DNA of 64,000 nucleotides from Comamonas thiooxydans (GCF_002157685.2 NZ_AP026738.1:2604001-2668000), one strand, 5' to 3'; positions 24,510-32,735 are shown, counted from the first letter of the stretch. Translations and numbers: made by a program. The notes: a model not told the origin generated them from the sequence alone.

Positions 24510-25849
24510 GGCTGGATCTCGTTCTTGCCGACGTCTGTCGCTGTATTCCCGCTGGCTTTCTTATGCTGCTTAAAGTCTGCGAGCTCGGCCAGGCGCAGAT
24601 CTTCAGGGGCTATCGCTCGATGGGCCCGGTGTTTGCTGCGCCCTATGCGCTGCGCGTGGTAGATGCCGGTGTGACCCGAAAAAAGGTAGGCTGTGACGCA
24701 AGCGATCGCCGCCAGCGGTGCAATTTCTGCCCCGAACAGCTCCACGGCCATGAACGTGGTGGCGATAGGTGTGTTGGCCGCCCCTGCGAAGACAGCGACG
24801 AATCCAAGGCCCGCCATCATGGCAAAAGGCATGTGAAACAGCGGTGCAAGCGCATTCCCCAATGTGGCTCCGATGTAGAACAGCGGAGTAACTTCGCCAC
24901 CCTTGAAGCCTGTCCCAAGCGATATAGCGGTAAAGCCCAGCTTGCCAAGGAAGTCCCACGGTTGCATTGGCTGCTGGAATGATCTCGATATTTCCGGGAT
25001 TCCAAGGCCGATGTACTGATAGGCATCCAATACCCAAACTACCACCGCAATGACCATGCCGCCAATGAAGGGACGCATAGGCGCGTAGGGCACACGACGC
25101 TTCATGTATGCGCCCACTCGGTGAGTCAGTCCGGAGAACGCCATTCCCACGATGCCGAACAGAATTCCTGCCAAGACGACCGCGAGCACAGGCCACGGCC
25201 CAAGCGGCACGACTTCACCAATGGCGTAGTGCGTGTGATGTACGCCCCAGGCCAGGCACACCTGATCCGCAGCGATGGCGGCGACCAGACATGGGAATAA
25301 GGCGTCGTAGCGCATACGCCCTATGGCCAGCACCTCCAGCCCGAATACTGCACCTGCAAGTGGTGTTCCGAACACCGAGGAGAAGCCGGCGCTCATGCCC
25401 GTCATCAGGAGAATCCGCCGGTCCTCTTGGCGAAGGCGAAGCAGGTGCGTCAACTGGTCAGCCAAGGCCGCACCCATTTGCACTGCGGTGCCTTCTCGGC
25501 CCACTGAGGCGCCAAACAAGTGCGAAACCACCGTTCCGCCAAGAACCAGGGGCGCCATTCTCAGGGGGACGACCTTCTTGGGGTCGTGAATCTCATCAAT
25601 GATGAGGTTGTTACCGCTGTCGACGGGCTTGCCAAAGCGCAGATAGACCCAGCCCACAGCGAAGCCGGCCAAGGGCAAAAACCAGATGATCCATGAGTGC
25701 GCTATGCGCCAATTGGTTGCGTGGTCCAACGACAGCAGGAAAAATGCGGAAGCGCTGCCCGCGAGCGCCGCGACGACGCTGGCAATGATGAGCCACTTGC
25801 CCACGTATGGCAGAAGCTGGAACTGTTCGATTCGTTTGAGTCTGTGCAT
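24506..25849 (-). CDS. CLC-family fluoride/proton antiporter (CLC-F type)
   Basis: A 447-residue CLC transporter with about ten or more membrane segments. The gating-glutamate motif is GREGTAVQMG (Glu119), where chloride CLCs normally have GREGP; this variant marks the fluoride-associated CLC-F group. The anion-selectivity loop is SGNNLIID (78-85) in place of the GSGIP motif of chloride members. Later parts are TGMSAGFSSVFGTPLAGAVFGLEVL and GTGFKGGEVTPLFYIGATLG (cores GTPLAGAVFGLE and GGEVTPLF). Being first behind a fluoride riboswitch and coupled to crcB makes the F-/H+ antiporter role very likely. No clear Shine-Dalgarno precedes the ATG. Confidence 0.92.
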   Translation of the reverse strand: MHRLKRIEQFQLLPYVGKWLIIASVVAALAGSASAFFLLSLDHATNWRIAHSWIIWFLPLAGFAVGWVYLRFGKPVDSGNNLIIDEIHDPKKVVPLRMAPLVLGGTVVSHLFGASVGREGTAVQMGAALADQLTHLLRLRQEDRRILLMTGMSAGFSSVFGTPLAGAVFGLEVLAIGRMRYDALFPCLVAAIAADQVCLAWGVHHTHYAIGEVVPLGPWPVLAVVLAGILFGIVGMAFSGLTHRVGAYMKRRVPYAPMRPFIGGMVIAVVVWVLDAYQYIGLGIPEISRSFQQPMQPWDFLGKLGFTAISLGTGFKGGEVTPLFYIGATLGNALAPLFHMPFAMMAGLGFVAVFAGAANTPIATTFMAVELFGAEIAPLAAIACVTAYLFSGHTGIYHAQRIGRSKHRAHRAIAPEDLRLAELADFKQHKKASGNTATDVGKNEIQP

Positions 25850-25906
25850 TTGATCATGAGAACGATGGAAATCGAACTGACCAACGACAGAAGATGTGGA
25901 CGCGAA

Positions 25907-25945
25907 CGTCTACAGCCCCGACAGGAGGTCAGGTGTCTGTAGACG
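25907..25945 (-). promoter_or_regulatory. Putative expression platform of the fluoride riboswitch
   Basis: CGTCTACAG (25937-25945 read on the minus strand) is the 3-prime arm of the aptamer pseudoknot, and its exact complement CTGTAGACG follows at 25907-25915 after a 21-base loop. The two 9-mers can pair only when the aptamer is not folded, so this looks like a switching helix. No U-run follows, which argues against simple intrinsic termination. Confidence 0.6.
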
Positions 25946-25998
25946 TCATCAGCAACAGAGCATGCTGCGGTTAAAGGAGGAACGTCATCTCCTGTTGC
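25937..25998 (-). promoter_or_regulatory. Fluoride riboswitch (crcB motif)
   Basis: On the minus strand the leader reads GGAGATGACGTTCCTCC, then TTTAACCGC, a short stem, and GCTGATGACGTCTACAG. This matches the crcB-motif consensus: P1 stem around a GATG loop, the conserved AACCGC segment, and the terminal GCTGATG..CCTAC-like strand whose GACGTC pairs with the loop to make the pseudoknot. It lies about 90 bases before the CLC-F gene and heads the fluoride operon. Fluoride binding is expected to switch on expression. Confidence 0.92.
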
Positions 25999-26320
25999 GA
26001 GAGTACATCAGGCCATCGCCCATGACAAGCTCACATCGACTGAATCTGCGGGCAGAAAGCCGGGAGGTCAGCGCTATGAGGCTCCATCAGGACGCCGCGT
26101 GTGCTGGAGCTAGGGTGGCCAAAGCTTTTGGGATGTAGGTGCTTATAAGTGTTTGTTTATCTTGAACCTGAATTGTGTTTACGACTTTAGTTCGGTATGT
26201 CACTGCAAATAATGCTGCGGAAGGCGCATGAATGCTAGGCCCGTGTTTACGCTTTTATTCACCCAGAATAAGCTGAGTGGCGATGCCGAGGAAGTGGCCG
26301 AAGCCTAGTGGGGAAAAATT

Positions 26321-26449
26321 GTGACAGGCGATGAGGGAGTCACTTGGATGCTTCGAGCATCTCGCTCTGAAGCGCCCGAATTTTTTGCAAAACTTGGCTT
26401 TATGCCGTCGCAGGACGCAATGGAGCGCGCCCGAAAACGCGCAGGCTAG
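26321..26449 (+). pseudogene. GNAT acetyltransferase C-terminal remnant
   Basis: A 42-codon frame ends SRSEAPEFFAKLGFMPSQDA followed by MERARKRAG and a stop. This is the usual C-terminal strand-helix of GNAT acetyltransferases (FY.KLGF.PS..AMER). The N-terminal acetyl-CoA-binding part is absent. It is a truncated relic next to a dispersed repeat; the remainder of 25999-26792 has no gene. Confidence 0.6.
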
Positions 26450-26476
26450 AAATCGTCGCAGATGACAGACAGCAAT

Positions 26477-26523
26477 GGGTCGAATTGCGACAGTCGGAGA
26501 TCGGCCAGGAGCAGCGGTTCGCG
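26477..26523 (+). repeat. Dispersed repeat, type C copy 3
   Basis: It contains GGGTCGAATTGCGACAGTCG, then GATCGGCCAGGAGCAG and CGGTTCG. It aligns with the inverse of 55765-55807 across nearly its entire length and with the 28-bp core of the other type C copies. Confidence 0.65.
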
Positions 26524-26792
26524 AAGGCTGCTTGGCCGAATGCTTCAAGCTGAGAGCTGACGTAGGCGCTTCAACATCGAATGTCGGCGGCGATCAGCAG
26601 CTGAACTTGATGGACTCTGGCTGCAATCTCCGAGAATCGGCATTCAAGGATTTCCGTAGCCCTTGTCTGAGACCACCCCAACCTGGCCCCTTGACGACGA
26701 TTCACCATGTCTTCAGGCAAAATCCAGATGATCGGGGCAAGCTTGGCGTCAGGTCTGCCGGGAAGCCCACCTTGAAGAATGGAACAGCATCA

Positions 26793-27233
26793 ATGGCACT
26801 AACGAAGAAGGGCGAGTTCTGGTATGGGACGACGTCCGGCGACACCCAAGCCGAGCTGCGCAGCTACAGCGTTGCGAATCGCCATGAGGCCGTCCGGTTT
26901 GCCTCGTCCAAATGCAATTGCGGGTGCCGGACTTTTGCGCTGCAGACCGATGAAGAAGCCGGCGTGGCAATCCGCACCTGTACAGACTGCGGGCAGAAAC
27001 ACCTGATGGGCGACAGCGCGGACTACGTTGAAGAGGCCGCCCCCGAGGCGCACGAATGCGTGTGCGAGAACGAGGTGTTCGAGCTGATGTCCGGCGTCTC
27101 CGTGTACGAGGGCACACATGACGTGCGCTGGTACTACATCGCTTGCCACTGCGTGGAATGCAATCTGGTTGGGGTCTTCGCAGACTGGAAGTGTGAAGCG
27201 GGTGATGCGGCGGCCTTCCTCGCCAAGGTATGA
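26793..27233 (+). CDS. Hypothetical cysteine-rich, probably zinc-binding protein
   Basis: A 146-residue soluble protein with four cysteine clusters: SKCNCGCRTF, RTCTDCGQKHL, HECVCENEVFEL and ACHCVECNLVG. These suggest one or two zinc ribbons. The middle is acidic (DSADYVEEAAPEAHE). The ATG at 26793 (MALTKKGEFWYG) is chosen over the longer frame, whose N-terminal 106 codons would run through a dispersed repeat and look non-coding. I do not recognise a family. Repeats flank it on both sides, so it may be mobile cargo. Confidence 0.7.
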   Translation: MALTKKGEFWYGTTSGDTQAELRSYSVANRHEAVRFASSKCNCGCRTFALQTDEEAGVAIRTCTDCGQKHLMGDSADYVEEAAPEAHECVCENEVFELMSGVSVYEGTHDVRWYYIACHCVECNLVGVFADWKCEAGDAAAFLAKV

Positions 27234-27372
27234 GCGCGCGCCCGCAGAGATCCTGCTCGCAGGCTCGAGCTGCCGAGGAGTGTCATGTGGTGGTTGGTGG
27301 ACTTGGTTGTATCAATGATGGCAATCGCTGCAAGGCAGACATAAGACGATGGCCGACGACCGACTGCAACGG

Positions 27373-27400
27373 GTCGTTCGGCGACAGTCGCAGATCGGCC
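27373..27400 (+). repeat. Dispersed repeat, type C copy 2
   Basis: Identical over 28 bases to 22283-22310, and both are followed by a similar AGCGGA. It lies in the 417-base gap between the Cys-rich protein and the N-acetyltransferase; nothing else was recognised in that gap. Confidence 0.75.
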
Positions 27401-27650
27401 AGTAGCGGAATTCCGGCTGATCGATGCCAGCGTCGGCCTCAGGCTGGTTGCCGCTATTCTGATCTGGCAACCTAGTTGGTACGCGTGCAAATATCAGAGG
27501 TTGCGATGGTTTGTAGGCCGTATCTATGGTTGAGGTCTGAACCAATTACACAAAATCCGGGCGTGAATCCATTTTCCCTATAGCCTGGCATGTGTGAGGC
27601 GCGTATAACTGGGAGCCATCGGCAACGATCTACGAGTGGAGAACCTGAGA

Positions 27651-28496
27651 ATGGTGCACGACTCTTCATGCCAAAGTGGGATGACCCTGACGTCCGATCA
27701 GCTGGACGCCTATCTCGCAAAGATCGGGGTCAATAGGCCGGCTTCTCTCGACCTCGACAGTCTGTCAAAGCTTCACCGAGCCCATCTCATGACCTTTACC
27801 TGGGAGGCGCTGGATGCCTTCATGGGATGGCCGTCTTCGATCGCACCAGCCGCTGCCTTCACCAAAATGGTGGAGGGTAAGCGCGGAGGCTGGTGCTACG
27901 AGATGAACGGTCTGTTCGGAGCTGCGCTCGCCGCTCTAGGATTTCGCGTGACCCGCCTGTGTAGCGGTGTCAATCGTGAAATTCTGGGTGACGTCGTCAT
28001 CGGTAACCATCTGACCCTGCGTGTTGATCTCGATCGCCCCTATCTCGCCGAGGTCGGCTTGTCCGATGCCATCGTCGAACCTGTACTGCTTGCTCCTGGG
28101 CCGATCAGTCAGCGCGGCTTCGACTTTTCGATCATGCCGACGGACGACGGTTGGCTGCGTTTCATGAACCACACACGCGGCATGGCGCGCAGTTTCGATT
28201 TCCGGCCCGATCACAGCGACGAGGCAGCCATCGCGGCCATGCTTAGCTGGCTGACAAGGGATCCCGGCTCTCCGTTTACAAACGCGCTGGCGATCCTGCG
28301 GCATACAGAGCATGGCTATGTCGGCCTGAAAAACGATTGCCTGTGCAGCTTGACGGCAGACAGCATCAGCGAACAGCGCATCACGAGCGCCGATCATCTG
28401 GCCGATACGTTCGAAAGAATTTTTCATATCGAGGTCCCTCAGTATGGACGCGTCTGGGAAAAGATCCAGGCGGTCAGCGGTGATATGACTACCTGA
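27651..28496 (+). CDS. Arylamine N-acetyltransferase family protein
   Basis: A 281-residue NAT-family enzyme that would transfer acetyl groups from acetyl-CoA to arylamines or hydrazines. The nucleophile Cys82 is in GKRGGWCYEMNGLF and the catalytic His120 in GNHLTLRVDL. The third triad position, normally Asp in VDVGFG, reads AEVGLSD, so Glu134 probably replaces it. The ATG at 27651 has TGGAG nine bases upstream. Neighbouring repeats on both sides and a codon style unlike the adjacent AT-rich genes suggest horizontal transfer. Family firm; activity uncertain because of the triad change. Confidence 0.88.
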   Translation: MVHDSSCQSGMTLTSDQLDAYLAKIGVNRPASLDLDSLSKLHRAHLMTFTWEALDAFMGWPSSIAPAAAFTKMVEGKRGGWCYEMNGLFGAALAALGFRVTRLCSGVNREILGDVVIGNHLTLRVDLDRPYLAEVGLSDAIVEPVLLAPGPISQRGFDFSIMPTDDGWLRFMNHTRGMARSFDFRPDHSDEAAIAAMLSWLTRDPGSPFTNALAILRHTEHGYVGLKNDCLCSLTADSISEQRITSADHLADTFERIFHIEVPQYGRVWEKIQAVSGDMTT

Positions 28497-29210
28497 GAAG
28501 GCCCTCTGACGATGAACTGAAGTTCGTACAAGATGGAGGCTCGTTGTCCGCTGAGACGACCTGCCGGTCCTGATCGACAGCCCCAACTGGCGCCAGTTGA
28601 CCTTCACCCAGATACTGGTCGGAGAAGGGGCGTCTGCAGGAGGGCACATGACATAAACAATAGCTGCTTTGTGCGCGATATTTGTAATTCAGGCTCAAGA
28701 GCGACCGACGGCAATCGATACTGAGCGAACGTAGACTCGCGGCCGAGCAAAGGCTGCAACGGGTGTCGGGGCACGCAGAAGCGGTCCTTCGAGCCAGCGC
28801 GTGGCAAACCGCGTAATCGAGCGGCCGGTCCCGAGGGTGAAGCGGCCGTTCAGGGCAGGCTGCGCTCGACAGCTCTTGTTGGCCTTTGCTGCCGCTCAGG
28901 CACTGGACTGTGAATGACCCAGATCACCCTAGACCCGCCGTTCACGGCTACCTACCGGACGACAGCTTCTGGCCGGGAGTGCGTGGTCGGCATGAATCCC
29001 CAAAGCAGACGCTCAATTTGAACGCCAAATCATCCAGTGACTGCTTTCGGTGTTGCAAGTGAAATGGAGCTCACGGCCACTTCTAGTCACTCGCGACAGT
29101 CAGCTTTGCCTCTGCTTGCCACGACGAGCGCTCATGTATAGTGAATTTGTACAAGCCGTCGCTGCGGTTCATTTGAAGCGGCAATGTTTCATCTCTGGAG
29201 AGTCTGTCCA
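28497..29210. other. Repeat-rich intergenic region
   Basis: About 710 bases without a supported gene. It contains repeat D1 (28929-28975) and several decayed repeat fragments near 28745-28900 (GGCTGCAACGGGTG, CAGGCTGCGCTCGACAG). The short frames present have no recognisable motif. Confidence 0.45.
28929..28975 (+). repeat. Dispersed repeat, type D copy 1
   Basis: A 47-bp block starting CTAGACC and ending GCTTCTGGCCG; it matches 29888-29934 with one difference. In that second copy it runs directly into repeat A1, showing that the family is modular. Confidence 0.8.
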
Positions 29211-29666
29211 ATGTCTAAACCCACTCTACCCACCGAAGGCGGATGCCGATGCGGCAGGGTAAGGTTCCGAATTTCTGCCGCACCCCTGCTGACTATGGCC
29301 TGCCACTGCCGCGGTTGTCAGCGTATGAGTTCAAGCGCCTACTCGCTCAGCGCTGCTATTCCGGCCAAGGCTTTCGAGGTTACCCAAGGCGCGCCGGTCA
29401 TTGGCGGTCTGCACGGCGCGGACCAGCACTACTTCTGTGAATACTGCATGACATGGATGTTCACGCGCCCGGAGGGAACTGACGCGTTTGTCAATTGCAG
29501 GGCGACCCTCCTGGACGAGACCGGTTGGTTCTATCCTTTCGTCGAGACCTATACAAGCACGAAACTGCCCTTTGCCTACACGGGGGCAGCTCACAGCTTT
29601 GAAGTATTTCCCCCGATGGAGGCTTATGAGGGACTCATCAACGAATATGCCAGGACATCGAAGTAG
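29211..29666 (+). CDS. GFA-family (glutathione-dependent formaldehyde-activating-like) protein
   Basis: A 151-residue Mss4-like-fold zinc protein of the GFA family. The zinc-binding pattern is complete: GGCRCGRVRF, ACHCRGCQRMSSSAY and HYFCEYCMTW. The C-terminal part FVETYTSTKLPF and SFEVFPPMEAYEGLINEY is typical of the short family members. The ATG at 29211 has CTGGAG about 10 bases upstream. The family includes glutathione-adduct enzymes, but most members have no proven function. Repeats flank it on both sides. Confidence 0.88.
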   Translation: MSKPTLPTEGGCRCGRVRFRISAAPLLTMACHCRGCQRMSSSAYSLSAAIPAKAFEVTQGAPVIGGLHGADQHYFCEYCMTWMFTRPEGTDAFVNCRATLLDETGWFYPFVETYTSTKLPFAYTGAAHSFEVFPPMEAYEGLINEYARTSK

Positions 29667-29887
29667 CAAGTCGGCCAGCGCGCATCGGTGCCCTCGTGTC
29701 GCGCAAGAAAAATGACCTTCAATGAGGATTGAAGGGAGGAACTAATCTTGAGTATTGCCTCGGCTCGGAAGCCCTCCTGAAATACAGACTCGAACGTCGG
29801 CTTTGCGACTAGCATTTGAATGTCTTGACCGACTGCTGAGGGCGTTAGTAGTCATTGGCATCTTTGAATTGAGCGATTGCAGACAGC

Positions 29888-29934
29888 CTAGACCTGCCGT
29901 TCACGGCTACCTACCGGACGACAGCTTCTGGCCG
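29888..29934 (+). repeat. Dispersed repeat, type D copy 2
   Basis: Same 47-bp block as 28929-28975 with a single C/T difference. Its last 11 bases are the first bases of repeat A1. Confidence 0.8.
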
Positions 29935-30057
29935 ACTGACGACGGCCCGCACTCGCTGACTGCCCAGGCTAAACCGGACGCTCAAGGCGCAGCCCCGAAG
30001 GTCCGCTGTGTGGTGCTGCGCTTACAAGTAGCTAGGCCTGGCTTCAGCCAGAAGCAG
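29924..30057 (+). repeat. Dispersed repeat, type A copy 1
   Basis: A 134-bp element starting GCTTCTGGCCGACTG and ending GCCAGAAGCAG. It aligns without gaps to 57128-57261 with 8 mismatches (about 94% identity). The ends are near-perfect inverted repeats. The following bases (to about 30110) resemble the tail of the copy near 32727. No reading frame is conserved between the copies. Confidence 0.88.
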
Positions 30058-30152
30058 TCGTCTGTCGCGTGGCCGCAAGCTGCTGGTCCAGGCTGATCTG
30101 CTTCATTCATGCTCCAGTTCGGCCTTGGTCGTTCGATACCCTCTTGCATGTA

Positions 30153-30521
30153 TCAAGTGACGTTTACTAAGACATCTCTTAGAGACGAGGTAGCAATTTC
30201 TATATGCCTAATAAATTCTTCAAAAGGTCTTTCGCCGGAAAGAGATACTATTAACCTTCCTTTTTGGAGTATCGCCACTGTAGGAACTGACTTTATCCCA
30301 TATTGCTGAGCGATAATTGGGGCCTCAGCAATATCAATCGAGCCGAAGAAAATATTGGCATCATTGAAATGAATTGAAATTCTTTCGAATACTGGCGCCA
30401 TGCGTTTGCATGGTTGGCACCAAGATGCAGAGAAGTAGATGATGGCTAGCTCACCCTGGTTATTGAGATTATTGATGACTCTCTGAAAATCATCAATATG
30501 AAGTGTGGCAATATTAGGCAT
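30153..30521 (-). CDS. Thioredoxin-family protein
   Basis: A 122-residue thioredoxin-like protein. The redox site is SASWCQPCKRM (WCxPC), and the cis-proline loop is KSVPTVAILQKG. The ATG MPNIATLH at 30521 is chosen rather than a TTG seven codons earlier. It is the last gene of a leftward AT-rich operon with a MAPEG protein and a persulfide-dioxygenase-like hydrolase. It could reduce persulfides or mixed disulfides made during sulfide detoxification. Base composition is clearly more AT-rich than the surrounding genes, a sign of foreign origin. Confidence 0.9.
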   Translation of the reverse strand: MPNIATLHIDDFQRVINNLNNQGELAIIYFSASWCQPCKRMAPVFERISIHFNDANIFFGSIDIAEAPIIAQQYGIKSVPTVAILQKGRLIVSLSGERPFEEFIRHIEIATSSLRDVLVNVT

Positions 30522-30592
30522 CTCTTCATTCCCATTGCTCAATAAGAAAAAATACTATTCTTTCAGTATAGATATAAATTCGGTGAATGCTT

Positions 30593-31012
30593 TTAAAGGT
30601 GCATCACAACATATACCCCCATCCAAGCCATTCCAATTATTTGCATGAAGAAGAACACAAAGCGCCAAGTGGCCACCGCATTGGTTTGGGGTAGACATAT
30701 ATGGACCAGGCTTTGCGCAATCCGAGCCACCAAGACCAAAATTGCCAAATTATCCAATGTGACGCCGCTCATCCCTGATGTATTGATGGCCAAGACTATA
30801 GCGCCATAGACAGGAAGATTTTCAATGCAGTTCCTATGCGCACCCATGGCACGCTGATACCAATCACTTCCTTGCGGTTTTCCTGGCTGCCATTCGTTCA
30901 CAGTTGCACGCCCCGTCAAAATTCTTGACCAACGATAGACGCCAACAGTGCTGAATAAAATAAGCAACGTCCAACCGGCGAATGCTAGAAGTGTCAATGT
31001 GGGAATGTTCAT
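30593..31012 (-). CDS. MAPEG-family membrane protein
   Basis: A 139-residue protein with four predicted membrane helices. The motif AHRNCIENLPVYGAIVLA is the MAPEG signature (membrane-associated proteins in eicosanoid and glutathione metabolism), and ARIAQSLVHI matches the later conserved helix. Bacterial members may be glutathione transferases or peroxidases. It lies 50 bases after the metallo-hydrolase gene and 71 bases before the thioredoxin gene, on the same strand. A glutathione-linked role next to a persulfide dioxygenase is plausible. Confidence 0.9.
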   Translation of the reverse strand: MNIPTLTLLAFAGWTLLILFSTVGVYRWSRILTGRATVNEWQPGKPQGSDWYQRAMGAHRNCIENLPVYGAIVLAINTSGMSGVTLDNLAILVLVARIAQSLVHICLPQTNAVATWRFVFFFMQIIGMAWMGVYVVMHL

Positions 31013-31062
31013 GATCTCTTTTTCTCAATACAAAGTTTTTTAAGATTGAATAAATTTACGAT

Positions 31063-31941
31063 TTATTTTGACTGGTTCTTGTGGAATATTGGAGTCTTCA
31101 GGTACTGCGCTCCATTTATCTCAGGATCAGGTAAATTTCCGGCGCGAATATTGACTTGTATGGATGGCCACAGAAGTGCTGGCGCGGGGAGTGCAGCGTC
31201 TCGCTGCATGCGGGTAAGTACAAATGTATCTTCGTCAATACCGTCATGAACATGAATGTTTCGTGCACATTGTTCCTCCACCGTGGTTTCCCAGGCATAT
31301 TCATTGCGACCCGCCGATTTATAGTCATGACACATGAAAAGTCGTGTCTTAGGCGGTGATTTGAGAAGCTTTCTAATGGATTGGTATAACAGCCGTTCGC
31401 TTCCGCCCGGAAAGTCGGCGCGGGCAGTTCCGTAATCCGGCATGAACAAGGTATCTCCGACAAAAACCGCATCTTCGACTCGATAGGAGACACAAGCAGG
31501 CGTATGCCCCGGGGTGTGTAAGACCTCAATCGAGATGTTTCCTATCGAGAGAGTCTCACCATCATGCAAAAGCCTATCGAACTTGGAAACGCCTTCATCC
31601 ATTTCAAGGAAGTTGAGCGTGTAGCGAAATGCGGATTGCACATCTCGAATGTGAGCTCCGATGGCTACCTGAGCTCCTGTATGTCTTTTGATGTATGGTG
31701 CAGCACTTAGATGATCTGCATGAACATGCGTTTCCAGGACCCAAAGGACCTGTAGTTTTTGACTACATACTGCTTCCAGAACCTTGTCGGCGGAGGAGGT
31801 TGCCACTGTTCCACTTCGATGGTCATAGTCCAGGACTGGGTCGATCACCGCCGCATATTTCGTCAAGGGATCAGACAGCAGATAGGTGACCGTGTGGGTG
31901 CCCTCGTCAAAGAAAGCTTGAATTTGAGTCGATGTGTTCAT
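31063..31941 (-). CDS. MBL-fold hydrolase, persulfide dioxygenase/Blh-like
   Basis: A 292-residue metallo-beta-lactamase-fold protein of the ETHE1/Blh group. The metal motif is ETHVHADHLSAA, followed by LHTPGHTPACVSY, VFVGDTLFMPDYGTARADFPGG and LFMCHDY, which are the family's later His/Asp ligands and the typical PDxGTARADFPGG stretch. Enzymes of this type oxidise glutathione persulfide to sulfite using Fe(II). It is divergent from an ArsR-type regulator, the same layout as bigR-blh. GAGG lies upstream of the ATG. Confidence 0.92.
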   Translation of the reverse strand: MNTSTQIQAFFDEGTHTVTYLLSDPLTKYAAVIDPVLDYDHRSGTVATSSADKVLEAVCSQKLQVLWVLETHVHADHLSAAPYIKRHTGAQVAIGAHIRDVQSAFRYTLNFLEMDEGVSKFDRLLHDGETLSIGNISIEVLHTPGHTPACVSYRVEDAVFVGDTLFMPDYGTARADFPGGSERLLYQSIRKLLKSPPKTRLFMCHDYKSAGRNEYAWETTVEEQCARNIHVHDGIDEDTFVLTRMQRDAALPAPALLWPSIQVNIRAGNLPDPEINGAQYLKTPIFHKNQSK

Positions 31942-31974
31942 GCGGCAGTCCTCAGCAATCTTTAAATTATCAAC

Positions 31975-31987
31975 TTCTAAATTAGAA
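31975..31987. promoter_or_regulatory. Candidate ArsR-family operator in the divergent promoter
   Basis: TTCTAA-A-TTAGAA is a perfect palindrome, overlapped by a second near-repeat TTAGA-AAAA-TCTAA (31982-31995). It lies in the 72-base gap between the divergent hydrolase and regulator genes. The AT-rich composition fits sites described for BigR-like repressors. Confidence 0.55.
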
Positions 31988-32013
31988 AAATCTAATATAC
32001 AGTTTCCACCACT

Positions 32014-32349
32014 ATGAGAGCCAAGACTTCCGAAAAAATTGACAGCGATGCTGGCTTCATGCTAGGCGAAATTCGGGAGGCGTCCGCCCTGTTGAAAGCC
32101 ATCGGTAACGAACATCGTCTTCAAGTGCTATGTCTATTGATTGAGCACGACGAAATGACGGTGGGAGGGCTGCTTGAGCATGTTTCGCTCAGTCAATCAG
32201 CCTTGTCTCAGCACTTGGGGAAAATGCGCGAAGAAGGGCTTGTCGCGTTCAGGCGTGAATCACAAACCTTGTACTACCGAATCGAGAATCAAGATGCGGC
32301 TAAAGTCATCGCGACACTCAAGAGCATCTATCGCCCTAAGAGCGGCTAA
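32014..32349 (+). CDS. ArsR-family repressor, BigR/SqrR-like
   Basis: A 111-residue winged-helix repressor. The fold is shown by ALLKAIGNEHRLQVLCLLIE, then TVGGLLEHVSLSQSALSQHLGKMREEGLV (core LSQSALSQHLGKMREEGLV) and RRESQTLYYRI. Position and gene context fit the persulfide sensors BigR and SqrR. Those use two cysteines; here Cys40 in the VLCLL helix is present, but the C-terminal helix ends LKSIYRPKSG with no cysteine. Sensing would therefore need another mechanism. It faces away from the operon it likely controls. Confidence 0.9.
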   Translation: MRAKTSEKIDSDAGFMLGEIREASALLKAIGNEHRLQVLCLLIEHDEMTVGGLLEHVSLSQSALSQHLGKMREEGLVAFRRESQTLYYRIENQDAAKVIATLKSIYRPKSG

Positions 32350-32460
32350 CACTACCTATTCACAAAACGTGTGCAGATGACCATGGCGCTGCTGGACCGG
32401 CTCCCGCATCACTGCCATATTCTGGAATTGGCTGCGGAGGCACGAACGACAGCACGGGTC

Positions 32461-32602
32461 GATCGCTGGCCGTCACGAAGGACCGCTGATGGGTACCCGC
32501 GGTTTATCGCGTTGCCCCATCAAGCTGCCATCCGGCGACAGACCGCTCACGCAGCCAAAAGCAGTCCATTGCAGGAACAGCTCCAAGGACTGCTACTGGC
32601 CG
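32461..32602 (+). repeat. Dispersed repeat, type B copy 1
   Basis: A 142-bp element from GATCGCTGGCCGTCACG to CTACTGGCCG. It aligns without gaps to 60119-60260 with 6 mismatches (about 96% identity). No frame is shared with a known protein. Confidence 0.9.
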
Positions 32603-32696
32603 AAGTCGGACCTAACTACTGGTGAGTACAGCACCACAAAGCTGACCGTCGAGACTGCACCTTGAGCGTCCGGATTAGGATAGGCATTCAACGGAG

Positions 32697-32735
32697 GCAG
32701 GCTGTCGCTAATCGGCCAGGAGCAGTCGTCCGGCA
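32697..32735 (+). repeat. Dispersed repeat, type C copy 6
   Basis: AATCGGCCAGGAGCAGTCG with flanks resembling the other type C copies; the following CGTGGCCGCGAACGGCTGG resembles the sequence after repeat A1 (CGTGGCCGCAAGCTGCTGG). It links types A and C. Confidence 0.55.

Noticed and set aside
28929..30057. Possible CRISPR or tandem-repeat array formed by the dispersed repeats
   Set aside because: Copies are few, irregularly spaced, in both orientations and lack uniform spacers; no cas gene is present.
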